Of a stretch of 50,998 nucleotides of DNA, positions 10,391 to 18,539 are shown one piece after another; position 1 is the first letter of the stretch; every line of letters starts with the position of its first letter. The DNA comes from Candidatus Thioglobus vulcanius (GTDB taxonomy: Bacteria > Pseudomonadota > Gammaproteobacteria > PS1 > Pseudothioglobaceae), in NCBI GenBank assembly GCA_910595855.1, contig CAJVCJ010000026.1, positions 1 to 50,998 of the forward strand, given 5' to 3'. The translations under genes and the position numbers were made by a program. Below the pieces are notes generated by a model. It searched no databases and had not been told where the DNA came from. It saw only the letters and a list, made by a program, of their open reading frames with translations.

Positions 10391-11275
10391 ATGTCTAAAC
10401 AAAACCCAGTCGTTGCTGTAACAGGATCATCAGGTGCAGGAACTACGTTTGTAAAAAAAGCGTTCGAACGTATTTTTGATGCAAAAAAATTAAACGTAAG
10501 TATCGTTGAAGGTGATAGTTTTCACAAATTTGAACGTGCTGATATGAAGCTTGAAGTTGAAAAATCTCGTGCAGCAGGAAAAGTATTAACCCATTTTGCA
10601 GAAGATGCAAATCATTTTGATACATTGGAAGCATTATTTAAGCAATACGGCCAAGATGGAACAGGTAAGAAGCGTTACTACATCCATTCAGATGAAGAAG
10701 CGGTAGAGCATAATGCACGTCTAGGTACTAACTTAGAGCCTGGACAATTCACGCCTTGGGAGGATATCGAATCAGGTACTGATTTAATGTTTTACGAAGG
10801 TTTACATGGTGGTGTCAGAACTGAAAAGTCAGATGTTGCTTCGCAAGTTGATTTGTTAGTTGGTGTTGTGCCAGCAGTAAACATCGAGTGGATTCAAAAG
10901 ATTCATCGTGATACGTCAGAGCGTCCTTATACGCCTGAACAAGTTGCAGAGATTATTCTTGATCGTATGCCAGACTATGTTAAATTTATTACACCACAGT
11001 TTGACAATACGCATATCAATTTTCATCGTATTCCATTAATCGATACATCTAATCCATTTAGTGGACAAGCTGTTCCTTCGCCTGAAGATTCATTGGTGGT
11101 AACAAGTGTTAGAATCGACGGTATTGATTTACAAGCAGTTGCTGATAAATTACCTGCAGATGCAATGGCATTTTTACAAAATGACAAGACCTTAGTTTAC
11201 AAAGGTAGCTACATGGTTGATGTAATGGAGTCAATGCTAACACCAATTATTGATGAATTAATGGCTAATAAGTAG
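10391..11275 (+). CDS. Phosphoribulokinase, class I
   Basis: This enzyme phosphorylates ribulose 5-phosphate with ATP to give ribulose 1,5-bisphosphate, the CO2 acceptor for RubisCO, and so marks the Calvin cycle. The 294-residue length fits the bacterial class I (octameric) type. A P-loop GSSGAGTT lies at residues 12-19, followed by the family segments EGDSFHKFER and DLMFYEGLHGG. A strong AAGGAG site stands before the ATG. It follows gyrB by 34 bp and ends at a good terminator. No RubisCO gene is in the window, so the complete pathway is inferred. The usual symbol would be cbbP or prkB. Confidence 0.95.
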   Translation: MSKQNPVVAVTGSSGAGTTFVKKAFERIFDAKKLNVSIVEGDSFHKFERADMKLEVEKSRAAGKVLTHFAEDANHFDTLEALFKQYGQDGTGKKRYYIHSDEEAVEHNARLGTNLEPGQFTPWEDIESGTDLMFYEGLHGGVRTEKSDVASQVDLLVGVVPAVNIEWIQKIHRDTSERPYTPEQVAEIILDRMPDYVKFITPQFDNTHINFHRIPLIDTSNPFSGQAVPSPEDSLVVTSVRIDGIDLQAVADKLPADAMAFLQNDKTLVYKGSYMVDVMESMLTPIIDELMANK

Positions 11276-11293
11276 TATTACTGATCAATTGAT

Positions 11294-11330
11294 AAGTCCT
11301 GGTGGTTTGAATAACTATCAGGACTTTTTT
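11294..11330 (+). terminator. Intrinsic terminator after phosphoribulokinase
   Basis: AAGTCCTG and CAGGACTT form an 8-bp perfect stem around a 17-base loop, and the right arm runs into TTTTTT. It sits 19 bp beyond the phosphoribulokinase stop codon and before chrA, so chrA needs its own promoter or relies on readthrough. Confidence 0.8.
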
Positions 11331-11344
11331 ATGCAACAATCTAA

Positions 11345-12661
11345 ATGAATACCATGAATAATACAATTCCTCAAAAACCAAGCTTTTATCAATTTTTTGT
11401 TTACTGGCTGAAACTTGGATTTATTAGTTTTGGCGGCCCAGCGGGTCAAATTGCTATGATGCATCAAGAGCTTGTAGAAAGAAGACGTTGGATTTCTGAA
11501 CATCGATTTTTACATGCGTTGAATTACACAATGGTTCTGCCAGGACCTGAGGCTCAACAACTAGCCACCTATATTGGTTGGTTGATGTTCGGTGTTCGTG
11601 GTGGTATTGTTGCAGGTGTTTTATTTGTATTACCATCATTGTTTATTTTAAGTGGACTTACTTGGGTTTACTTAAGTTATGGTGAGGTTGATGCTGTAGC
11701 TGGTATTTTGTACGGAATTAAGCCTGCAGTAACGGCGATTATTCTTTTTGCAGCGTATCGTATTGGTTCAAAGGCGCTATCAAATATCGTGCTTAAAGTA
11801 TTAGCTGTATTGGCATTTATTGCTATATATCAGTTTGAAATTGCCTTTCCTTATATTGTATTAATTGCTGCAACTATTGGATTCTTTGGTGCAATGATGT
11901 CTCCAGACACCTTTACTGTTGGTGCGCATCATGGTGGTTCTAAATCTGACTATGGACCTGCATTAATCGATGATGACACACCAACACCAGAACACGCCAA
12001 ATTTAAATGGTCACGCTTAGTATCTTTTGCCTTGATTGGGGTTGGATTGGGCGTGGCTATGTTTGTGTTGTTAACAGATCCAGTATTAAACAACATGGCT
12101 GAATTTTTCACTAAAGCGGCATTGGTTACCTTTGGTGGTGCTTACGCTGTGTTGCCGTATATTTATCAGGGTGGTGTTGATCAGTATCAATGGCTAACAA
12201 GTGTACAAATGATGGATGGCTTGGCGCTTGGTGAGACAACCCCTGGCCCTTTAATTATGATTGTGGCTTTTGTAGGTTTTGTAGGTGCATGGACAAAAGA
12301 GATTTTTGGCCCTGAGGCTCAATTTTTAGCAGGTTTTGCTGGTGCGGCCGTTGCAACATTCTTTACTTTCCTGCCATCATTTTTGTTTATTTTTATTGGT
12401 GGACCAGGTGTTGAAGCAACCCGAGGAGATCTAAAGTTTAGCGCACCATTATCAGCAGTTACCGCAGCAGTGGTTGGTGTGATTATTAATCTAGCAGTAT
12501 TCTTTGCACAAAACACACTATGGCCTACTGGCGATGAATTTGATGTTATAGCTGCCTTAATTGGCATTGTGGCCTTTGTTGCATTATTCCGATATAAGGT
12601 GGGAATAATGACTGTTATCGCTGTTTGTGCAATGCTTGGTTTAGGTTTAACGCTAGTCTAG
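11345..12661 (+). CDS. chrA: ChrA-family (CHR) chromate-type transporter
   Basis: CHR proteins are inner-membrane transporters, best known for exporting chromate. The 438-residue protein is the long form with two homologous halves of about 180 residues. The first half begins with SFGGPAGQIAMMHQELVERR and the second carries FGGAYAVLPY and GETTPGPLIM, motifs repeated in each half of the family. About ten to twelve hydrophobic segments are visible, with a polar linker near residues 185-215. It stands alone between the phosphoribulokinase terminator and leuS, and its stop codon is one base from the convergent leuS stop. Many family members have untested substrates, so chromate is not certain. Confidence 0.85.
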   Translation: MNTMNNTIPQKPSFYQFFVYWLKLGFISFGGPAGQIAMMHQELVERRRWISEHRFLHALNYTMVLPGPEAQQLATYIGWLMFGVRGGIVAGVLFVLPSLFILSGLTWVYLSYGEVDAVAGILYGIKPAVTAIILFAAYRIGSKALSNIVLKVLAVLAFIAIYQFEIAFPYIVLIAATIGFFGAMMSPDTFTVGAHHGGSKSDYGPALIDDDTPTPEHAKFKWSRLVSFALIGVGLGVAMFVLLTDPVLNNMAEFFTKAALVTFGGAYAVLPYIYQGGVDQYQWLTSVQMMDGLALGETTPGPLIMIVAFVGFVGAWTKEIFGPEAQFLAGFAGAAVATFFTFLPSFLFIFIGGPGVEATRGDLKFSAPLSAVTAAVVGVIINLAVFFAQNTLWPTGDEFDVIAALIGIVAFVALFRYKVGIMTVIAVCAMLGLGLTLV

Positions 12662-12662
12662 C

Positions 12663-15119
12663 TTACTTAATAACAATATTAACAAGCTTGTTAGGCACAA
12701 CAATTACTTTGACAATGGTTTTGTCATTGGTAAATTTGCATACATTTTCATCAGCTAGTGCTTGAGCTTCTACAATTGATTTATCAGTATTAGCATCCAG
12801 CATTAGCTTTGCACGTAATTTTCCATTCACTTGAACGATAATCTGAACCTCGTCTTGTTGCAGAGCTTTTTTGTCAACTGAAGGCCAAAGTGTATCGATG
12901 ATCGCCTCTTGATGTCCTAATTGTTGCCACAAGTAATGACATAAATGCGGTGTTATTGGGCTTAATGTACGTAGGATAATTTCAATAGACTCAAGACGAA
13001 TTGCCATTGATTGTCCATCTGTTTGTTTAAATTTACCCAGTGTGTTGGTAAGCTCCATTAACGCAGCAATTGCCGTATTGAAAGAGTGCCTACGATCAAT
13101 ATCATCAGTTATCTTTGATAAAGTTTGATGTGTTTTTTGACGTATTCGTTTCTGCTCTTTATTTAATGTTGCACCGTCTAAACACAAGGTATCGTTTGTT
13201 TGGGCATCTGATAAATAGCCTTCTACCAGGCGATACACCTTATTTACGAATCGGTAAGAACCCTCTAAGCCAGAGTCGCTCCATTCAAGGTCTTGTGTCG
13301 GCGGTGCGGCAAATAAGATAAACAGGCGAACGGTATCGGCGCCATATTTTTGAATCATATCCGCAGGATCAACAGTATTACCCTTTGATTTACTCATCTT
13401 TGCACCATCTTTTAGCACCATACCCTGTGTGAGTAAGTTTTTAAAGGGCTCGTCATGATTGATTAGACCTTCATCGCGTAGTAATTTGCTAAAAAATCTT
13501 GCGTACAATAAATGTAGGATTGCATGCTCAATGCCACCAATATATTGATCAACCTCAAGCCAGTAATCCGCACGCTCATCAAGCATTGCCTCTGTATTAT
13601 CAGCACAGGCATATCTTGCAAAATACCATGACGACTCAAAGAAGGTATCAAAAGTATCTGTCTCACGCTGCGCTTTACCGCCACAAGTTGGACAACTGGT
13701 TTGATAAAATTCTGGCATTTTTTTAATCGGTGAACCGATTCCATCAAAGCTAACATCTTCTGGCAGAGTGACTGGTAAATCTGTTTCTGGCACCCCCACA
13801 GATCCGCACGATTCACAATTAATGATTGGAATTGGGCAACCCCAGTAACGTTGTCTAGAAATACCCCAGTCACGCAAACGGTAATTAGTTTGTTTTTCAC
13901 CTAAATTAGAAGTGCTAAGCTTTTGTGCAATGGCTTCAAAGGCTTCAGAAAAATTAAGGCCATCAAATTCGCCAGAGTTGCACAAGATACCTTTTTTGGT
14001 AAAGGCGTTTTGAGTGATGTCATGCTCAGCATTAATAGGTTTGATAACCTCGCGCATCGGAATGGTGTATTTCTGCGCAAATTCATAGTCACGCTGATCG
14101 TGTGCAGGAACACTCATGACTGCCCCTGTGCCATATCCCATTAGGACAAAGTTAGCAATCCAAATTGGTACTTCTTGGCCGGTAATTGGATGGATGCAGG
14201 TTAAGCCTGAATTGACACCCTTTTTTTCCATAGTCTCCATGGCGGCTTCGGAGGTTTCCATGGTTTTACAATCATCAATAAATGCTTGTACTTCAGTATT
14301 GTTAGAGCCTGCCTCTATAGCCAGAGGGTGCTCACTGGCAACAGCTAAATAGGTAACACCCATCAGAGTGTCTGGGCGAGTTGTGTAGACTTTTAATGAT
14401 TCGTTATTAATTCGGTTAAAACTTATTTCAAGACCAACCGACTTTCCAATCCAATTCTTTTGCATGGTTTTAACCGCATCTGGCCAACCACCTAAAGAAT
14501 CAAGAGATTCAAGCAACTCATCGGCATAATCAGTTATTCGCATAAACCATTGAGAGATTTCTTTTTTCTCAATGAGTGCATCAGAACGCCAACCACGACC
14601 ATCAATCACTTGTTCATTGGCTAATACAGTTTGATCTACCGGATCCCAGTTGACCACTGCATTTTTTTTGTAAACCAAACCTTTTTCAAATAATTTAACA
14701 AATAACCATTGCTCCCATTTGTAGTATTTTGGATTGCAGGTAGCAATTTCACGTGACCAATCATAGCCAAAACCAAGCTGAGATAGTTGGTCACGCATGT
14801 AATCTATATTTTCATAAGTCCATTTTGCGGGTGCAACTTTGTTTTTTAAAGCTGCGTTTTCTGCGGGTAAGCCAAATGCATCCCAACCAATTGGTTGCAT
14901 GACATTTTTACCCTGCATTTTTTGAAATCTTGAAATGACATCGCCAATAGAGTAGTTGCGCACATGACCCATGTGTAATCGACCTGAGGGATATGGAAAC
15001 ATACTTAAACAGTAGTATTTTTCTTTCGAAGAGTCTTCAACAACCTCAAATGATTTGTTTTCTTTCCAGTATTGTTGTGCTTGGCTCTCTATTTCAAGGG
15101 CATTGTATTCTGAATTCAT
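12663..15119 (-). CDS. leuS: Leucyl-tRNA synthetase
   Basis: LeuRS charges tRNA-Leu with leucine in the cytoplasm. The 818-residue length is slightly below the E. coli 860. The class I signature appears as [17 protein letters not shown], a zinc-ribbon-like insertion has CESCG and CPTCGG, the CP1 editing domain has [16 protein letters not shown], and the KMSKS loop reads [16 protein letters not shown]-terminal extension ends the protein. It lies 13 bp downstream of the dihydroorotate dehydrogenase gene on the same strand. The lptE and holA genes that follow leuS in many gammaproteobacteria are absent; chrA converges instead. Confidence 0.97.
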   Translation of the reverse strand: MNSEYNALEIESQAQQYWKENKSFEVVEDSSKEKYYCLSMFPYPSGRLHMGHVRNYSIGDVISRFQKMQGKNVMQPIGWDAFGLPAENAALKNKVAPAKWTYENIDYMRDQLSQLGFGYDWSREIATCNPKYYKWEQWLFVKLFEKGLVYKKNAVVNWDPVDQTVLANEQVIDGRGWRSDALIEKKEISQWFMRITDYADELLESLDSLGGWPDAVKTMQKNWIGKSVGLEISFNRINNESLKVYTTRPDTLMGVTYLAVASEHPLAIEAGSNNTEVQAFIDDCKTMETSEAAMETMEKKGVNSGLTCIHPITGQEVPIWIANFVLMGYGTGAVMSVPAHDQRDYEFAQKYTIPMREVIKPINAEHDITQNAFTKKGILCNSGEFDGLNFSEAFEAIAQKLSTSNLGEKQTNYRLRDWGISRQRYWGCPIPIINCESCGSVGVPETDLPVTLPEDVSFDGIGSPIKKMPEFYQTSCPTCGGKAQRETDTFDTFFESSWYFARYACADNTEAMLDERADYWLEVDQYIGGIEHAILHLLYARFFSKLLRDEGLINHDEPFKNLLTQGMVLKDGAKMSKSKGNTVDPADMIQKYGADTVRLFILFAAPPTQDLEWSDSGLEGSYRFVNKVYRLVEGYLSDAQTNDTLCLDGATLNKEQKRIRQKTHQTLSKITDDIDRRHSFNTAIAALMELTNTLGKFKQTDGQSMAIRLESIEIILRTLSPITPHLCHYLWQQLGHQEAIIDTLWPSVDKKALQQDEVQIIVQVNGKLRAKLMLDANTDKSIVEAQALADENVCKFTNDKTIVKVIVVPNKLVNIVIK

Positions 15120-15132
15120 AATTTATATTGAT

Positions 15133-16095
15133 TTATTTACTGCCAATATCACACTGTGAAATGGCCGAATTAAGTTGTAATGTGCCGACTAATTCGTCGA
15201 TGCTATTAAGATTATTATCAATTAGATATTGACTAATGCCCTGATTAATTTTTGGACAAACAAGTGGATCATAAAATAAAGCAGTACCAATACCAACAGT
15301 AGCCGCACCTGCAATGATAAATTCAATGGCGTCATTTGCAGTCATGATGCCACCCTGGCCAATAATAGGCACATTGTAGTGTTTACTGACTTGATAGACT
15401 TGGTGCACTTTTAATAGTGCCACAGGCTTAATGGCGGGGCCGGATAATCCACCCTGGTTATTGCCAATGACGGGGGTGCGTGTGGCAGTATCAATTGACA
15501 TCCCCATTAACGTATTAATCACAGCCAAACCATCTGTACCGCCATCAATACATCGTTGAGCGCTAAGAGCAATATTGGTTTGATTAGGGGATAGTTTTGT
15601 AATTAAGGGTTTGCTGGTATTTTTTCGGCAAATATCAACCACCCTGTATGACATATCTGGATCATTGCCAAAAGCAACGCCACCCTCTTTAACATTTGGA
15701 CAAGAAATATTAATTTCAATAGCATCAATATCAGAGTCATCAAAGCGTTTGGCTATTTCGCCATACTCTTCAACTGAAGAGCCTGAAATATTAATAATAA
15801 AGCGTGTTTCCTGTTTATCCAAATTTGGCATAATGTCATTAATAACAACATCAGTACCTGGATTTTGCAAGCCAATTGCGTTAATCATTCCTTGTGGTGT
15901 TTCAGTTACTCGGCTTGGTATGTTGCCTAATCTTGGCTCTAAAGTCGTACCCTTTAAACAAATGGCACCAACATCAGTGTTTGAAAATCCTTCGATTCGA
16001 GTGTACTCTTCACCAAAGCCAACGCAGCCAGAAAGAAGGATAATTGGCGAGTCTAATTGCAAGCCGCAAAATTCGGTTTTTAAGTTATTGTGCAT
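15133..16095 (-). CDS. Dihydroorotate dehydrogenase, class 1B-like
   Basis: The enzyme oxidises dihydroorotate to orotate in pyrimidine synthesis using FMN in a TIM-barrel fold. The 320-residue soluble protein has the class 1 active-site cysteine at residue 132 in EINISCPNVKEGGVAFG, a form closest to class 1B, plus the FMN phosphate loop GQGGI and GIGTALFYDP near the C-terminus. There is no N-terminal membrane helix, unlike class 2 PyrD of most gammaproteobacteria. Class 1B enzymes normally pair with PyrK, an iron-sulfur FAD subunit, which is not in the window. leuS follows after 13 bp. A pyrD assignment is likely, but the electron acceptor is unknown. Confidence 0.88.
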   Translation of the reverse strand: MHNNLKTEFCGLQLDSPIILLSGCVGFGEEYTRIEGFSNTDVGAICLKGTTLEPRLGNIPSRVTETPQGMINAIGLQNPGTDVVINDIMPNLDKQETRFIINISGSSVEEYGEIAKRFDDSDIDAIEINISCPNVKEGGVAFGNDPDMSYRVVDICRKNTSKPLITKLSPNQTNIALSAQRCIDGGTDGLAVINTLMGMSIDTATRTPVIGNNQGGLSGPAIKPVALLKVHQVYQVSKHYNVPIIGQGGIMTANDAIEFIIAGAATVGIGTALFYDPLVCPKINQGISQYLIDNNLNSIDELVGTLQLNSAISQCDIGSK

Positions 16096-16117
16096 AGTTA
16101 GTATTATACATTTTTGC

Positions 16118-16126
16118 TGTTAAAAT
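16118..16126 (+). promoter_or_regulatory. Extended -10 promoter candidate for bioD
   Basis: TGTTAAAAT is an extended -10 element whose predicted start near 16133 leaves almost no leader before the ATG at 16135. The whole gap between the divergent start codons is only 39 bp. Confidence 0.4.
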
Positions 16127-16134
16127 TAGTCATT

Positions 16135-16770
16135 ATGAAAGGTTTGTTTATAAGCGGAAGTGGCACCAACGTTGGCAAAACGTTTATTGCTGAGCGATTG
16201 ATTCGATTGTTATCAAAAACAAGGTCTGTTGCCGTTAGAAAACCAGTTGAGAGTGATTGTAAAGTTGTTAATGGAAGGCTGATTACTCATGATGCAGTAG
16301 CACTTCAAAAGGCAGGTAATATCGTGGAAAACATTAATAATGTTTGTCGCTATCAGTTTACTCAGTGCTCTAGTGGTGAGAGTGCAAGCATTGCATCGGA
16401 CAAAGTGCTTGGCTTGACAGATCTTGTCGATGCATGTCAATCTAATAATTATGTCGTTGTTGAAGGTGCTGGAGGGTTGCTTTCTCCAATCGCACTAGAC
16501 ACACTCAATATTGATTTGGCAGCCACCCTTAAGTTACCACTGGTTTTGGTTGTTAAAGATGAATTAGGTGCCGTTAATCAGGCCTTGTTAGTAATTAAAG
16601 TAGCTGAGCAGTACAATCTAAAGATAGCTTGCGTGGTTTTAAATCAAATTATAGAGAACACACTAGACAATGCAATCGCTATTAAGCGCTATAGCGATTG
16701 CAAAGTAGTGATTTACAATGAAAAAAAACTCGATCTATTTGAGAGTGAAATAGATCGAGTTTTTACGTAG
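16135..16770 (+). CDS. bioD: Dethiobiotin synthetase
   Basis: BioD forms the ureido ring of dethiobiotin from 7,8-diaminopelargonate, CO2 and ATP, the penultimate step of biotin synthesis. The 211-residue protein has the P-loop GSGTNVGKT near residues 8-16, a following RKPVESDC segment, and the VVEGAGGLLSPI motif in mid-protein, all diagnostic of the family. I place the start at the ATG 16135 because it gives the standard N-terminus; an upstream TTG at 16114 is less likely. No ribosome-binding site is seen. The gene stands alone, with no other bio gene in the window. Its last codons are part of a 17-bp terminator stem. Confidence 0.9.
   Translation: MKGLFISGSGTNVGKTFIAERLIRLLSKTRSVAVRKPVESDCKVVNGRLITHDAVALQKAGNIVENINNVCRYQFTQCSSGESASIASDKVLGLTDLVDACQSNNYVVVEGAGGLLSPIALDTLNIDLAATLKLPLVLVVKDELGAVNQALLVIKVAEQYNLKIACVVLNQIIENTLDNAIAIKRYSDCKVVIYNEKKLDLFESEIDRVFT
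16721..16764. terminator. Bidirectional terminator overlapping the bioD 3' end
   Basis: A perfect 17-bp inverted repeat (16724-16740 with 16748-16764, core ACTCGATCTATTT) surrounds a 7-base loop. The rightward copy ends in TTTTT and the leftward copy runs into eight Ts. It lies within the last codons of bioD and 11 bp beyond the sspB stop, so it can serve both converging genes. Confidence 0.85.
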
Positions 16771-16775
16771 TATTA

Positions 16776-17132
16776 TTAATCTAACAATGTTAGTGTTGGT
16801 TTTTTGTCAACTTCCGGCTCTTGTTTTTTAGATTCGAAAAACATTCCTTCACCATTTTCTCCTGCATAGATGCTCATTACTGCATCAGTAGGAATGTAAA
16901 CGTCAATAGATTGTCCAGAGAAACGAGCCTTAAAGCCAACATGATTGTTATCAAGAACCAAAGACTGTGTTGCAGTGCTAGCAATATTTAAAACGATACG
17001 ATCATCTTGAATAAACTGCGTGGGTACAATCACATTTGTATTGGTGCAATCAACCAGAATATGCGCGGTGAACCCCGAGTCTTCCATCCATTGATGATAG
17101 GCTCTGATTAAATAGGGAGCAACGGCAGCCAT
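16776..17132 (-). CDS. sspB: ClpXP adaptor SspB (stringent starvation protein B)
   Basis: SspB delivers ssrA-tagged and some other proteins to the ClpXP protease. The 118-residue protein has the compact substrate-binding domain, with PYLIRAYHQWMEDSGFTAHI at the N-terminus, VDCTNTNVIVP, IVLNIA and the IYAGENGEGMFF segment. A flexible acidic linker follows, ending in a short basic-hydrophobic tail (KKPTLTLLD) in the position of the ClpX-binding peptide. It is shorter than the E. coli protein because the linker is short. The gene starts 6 bp after sspA, forming the usual sspAB pair. Confidence 0.93.
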   Translation of the reverse strand: MAAVAPYLIRAYHQWMEDSGFTAHILVDCTNTNVIVPTQFIQDDRIVLNIASTATQSLVLDNNHVGFKARFSGQSIDVYIPTDAVMSIYAGENGEGMFFESKKQEPEVDKKPTLTLLD

Positions 17133-17138
17133 ATTAGT

Positions 17139-17768
17139 TTAGTTATATTCTTTTTCACAGTCTGTAAGAGATTCTTTGAACGAATCTCTTACAAATAACC
17201 TTTTGCCATAGTCGGTAACAGCCTTTCCAGGTGCGCCTAAGTTTATATCAAGCTTTTTCATTCGCCATAATAATGCTGCAAGACAAGCATCTACAATTGT
17301 CATGTCTTCGCTTTTGAAGAATGGCTTGTAAGCAAATAAAGGCACTAATTCGATTAAATTACTTTTAAGAATTTTTCTCGCTTCTTCAGCAGCTTTTTTA
17401 CTACCTGTTTCAATTGTGTTAACAAGCTCAAACCAACAGCCAGCAGAACGAGTGAATCTGAAAATCATCAATCTTTTTTCTGATTTTTCAATAGGATCAA
17501 CAGGCAATAGTGGTGGGAATGGGAATCTTTCATCAAGGTATTCCATAATCACTGATAAATCGTATAAAACAATACCGCGGTCAAATAATGTTGGCAATGA
17601 CTGGCAAGGGTTTAGCTCTAAAATATCCTCCGGCATTTCATCGATTTCAATGTTAAAAATATCTCTTTCAATATTTTTTTCAGCCATGATAAAGCGAACA
17701 ACATGAGACTCAATCTCTTGTGGAGATGAATATAAAGTTGTCGATGAAGGATTAGGTTTTAATAGCAT
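17139..17768 (-). CDS. sspA: Stringent starvation protein A
   Basis: SspA is a glutathione-S-transferase-fold protein that binds RNA polymerase and influences stationary-phase and acid-stress transcription in E. coli. The 209-residue product has the N-terminal thioredoxin-like domain with LNPCQSLPTL and the family signature IMEYLDERFPFPPLLPVDP, followed by an all-helical C-terminal domain. The ATG at 17768 is preceded by an AGGGAAG ribosome-binding site. sspB follows 6 bp downstream. The gene lies behind the petABC operon but is separated from it by a terminator, so it probably has its own promoter. Confidence 0.93.
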   Translation of the reverse strand: MLLKPNPSSTTLYSSPQEIESHVVRFIMAEKNIERDIFNIEIDEMPEDILELNPCQSLPTLFDRGIVLYDLSVIMEYLDERFPFPPLLPVDPIEKSEKRLMIFRFTRSAGCWFELVNTIETGSKKAAEEARKILKSNLIELVPLFAYKPFFKSEDMTIVDACLAALLWRMKKLDINLGAPGKAVTDYGKRLFVRDSFKESLTDCEKEYN

Positions 17769-17790
17769 GATATCTTCCCTTTTTAAAATG

Positions 17791-17821
17791 AAAAAACAGC
17801 ATTCCGATTAAGGATTGCTGT
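17791..17821 (-). terminator. Intrinsic terminator of the petABC operon
   Basis: Reading leftwards, ACAGCAATCC and GGAATGCTGT form a 10-bp stem with one mismatch and a 6-base loop, followed by five Ts. It lies 28 bp beyond the petC stop and 23 bp before the sspA start. Confidence 0.8.
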
Positions 17822-17848
17822 TGTGTGTTTCTAATAATTGGTGGCTAG

Positions 17849-18538
17849 CTAGTCTTTCGCACGCCATTTGCCATATTTAACATCTTTCCAATACTCTTGT
17901 TTAAGGAGGTAAGACAAAATGAATAATATGAATAAAAATCCTAAGACTTTAACGCCAATTTCGTATCTAATCAGCTTAACGGGTTCTGCAACATAATCCA
18001 AGAAGTTGGTAATGTCTCTAACTTCTCTATTAAATTCTTTTTCAGTCTTGTCTTGCTTTGATTTCCACAAAATGTCAGGCATAGCTGCGTTTTCTAACAC
18101 ATGATTATTTACACCATAAGGGCGAGTTTCATCAGCGTAAAAACCTTTAAGATAAGTATAAATCCAGTCTGTGCCACGAGCTATACCTGTTAGCGATAAG
18201 TCAGGTGGTGTTGTTCCAAACCATTCCTTTGCGCCATCTTCTGGCATTGAAGAGAATATTGGGCTTCCTATCTTATCAGCATTAAACATTAAGTTTTTGG
18301 CCATGTCTGCTTCGCTAATATTTAAGTCCTTAGCGATTCGATTGTAACGCATTAATTCAATTGAATGACAGCCTGAACAGTTGTTCATGAATGATGTAGC
18401 GCCACGTTGTAAAGATGCTTGATCAGTAATATCTGTTTTAGCAGCTTCCAAATGAACACCAACAGCTGATGCGCTTGCATTAAAAGAGATAACCATTGCA
18501 GCGATTGCTGACAGTGTTGTATTTAATAATGTTTTCAT
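17849..18538 (-). CDS. petC: Ubiquinol-cytochrome c reductase, cytochrome c1
   Basis: Cytochrome c1 is the haem c subunit of the bc1 complex and passes electrons from the Rieske centre to soluble cytochrome c or an oxidase. The 229-residue protein has an N-terminal signal peptide (to about residue 24), one haem-binding CSGCH near residue 56, a candidate axial methionine in NAAMPDILW, and a C-terminal membrane anchor ending in LLKQEYWKDVK. It starts 1 bp after petB and ends the operon. The length is typical of the short bacterial form. Confidence 0.95.
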   Translation of the reverse strand: MKTLLNTTLSAIAAMVISFNASASAVGVHLEAAKTDITDQASLQRGATSFMNNCSGCHSIELMRYNRIAKDLNISEADMAKNLMFNADKIGSPIFSSMPEDGAKEWFGTTPPDLSLTGIARGTDWIYTYLKGFYADETRPYGVNNHVLENAAMPDILWKSKQDKTEKEFNREVRDITNFLDYVAEPVKLIRYEIGVKVLGFLFILFILSYLLKQEYWKDVKYGKWRAKD

Positions 18539-18539
18539 A

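Noticed and set aside
13463..13900. 145-codon leftward frame
   Set aside because: It lies out of frame inside leuS, across the zinc-ribbon and catalytic region of a complete enzyme.
14744..14759. Sequence with the TTTCACGTGA core in leuS as a third parS
   Set aside because: Only about 11 of 16 bases match, and it lies in coding sequence 10 kb from dnaA.
15611..16123. 170-codon frame on the plus strand
   Set aside because: It is antisense to the dihydroorotate dehydrogenase gene, whose active-site motifs are intact; the plus-strand translation has no recognisable features.
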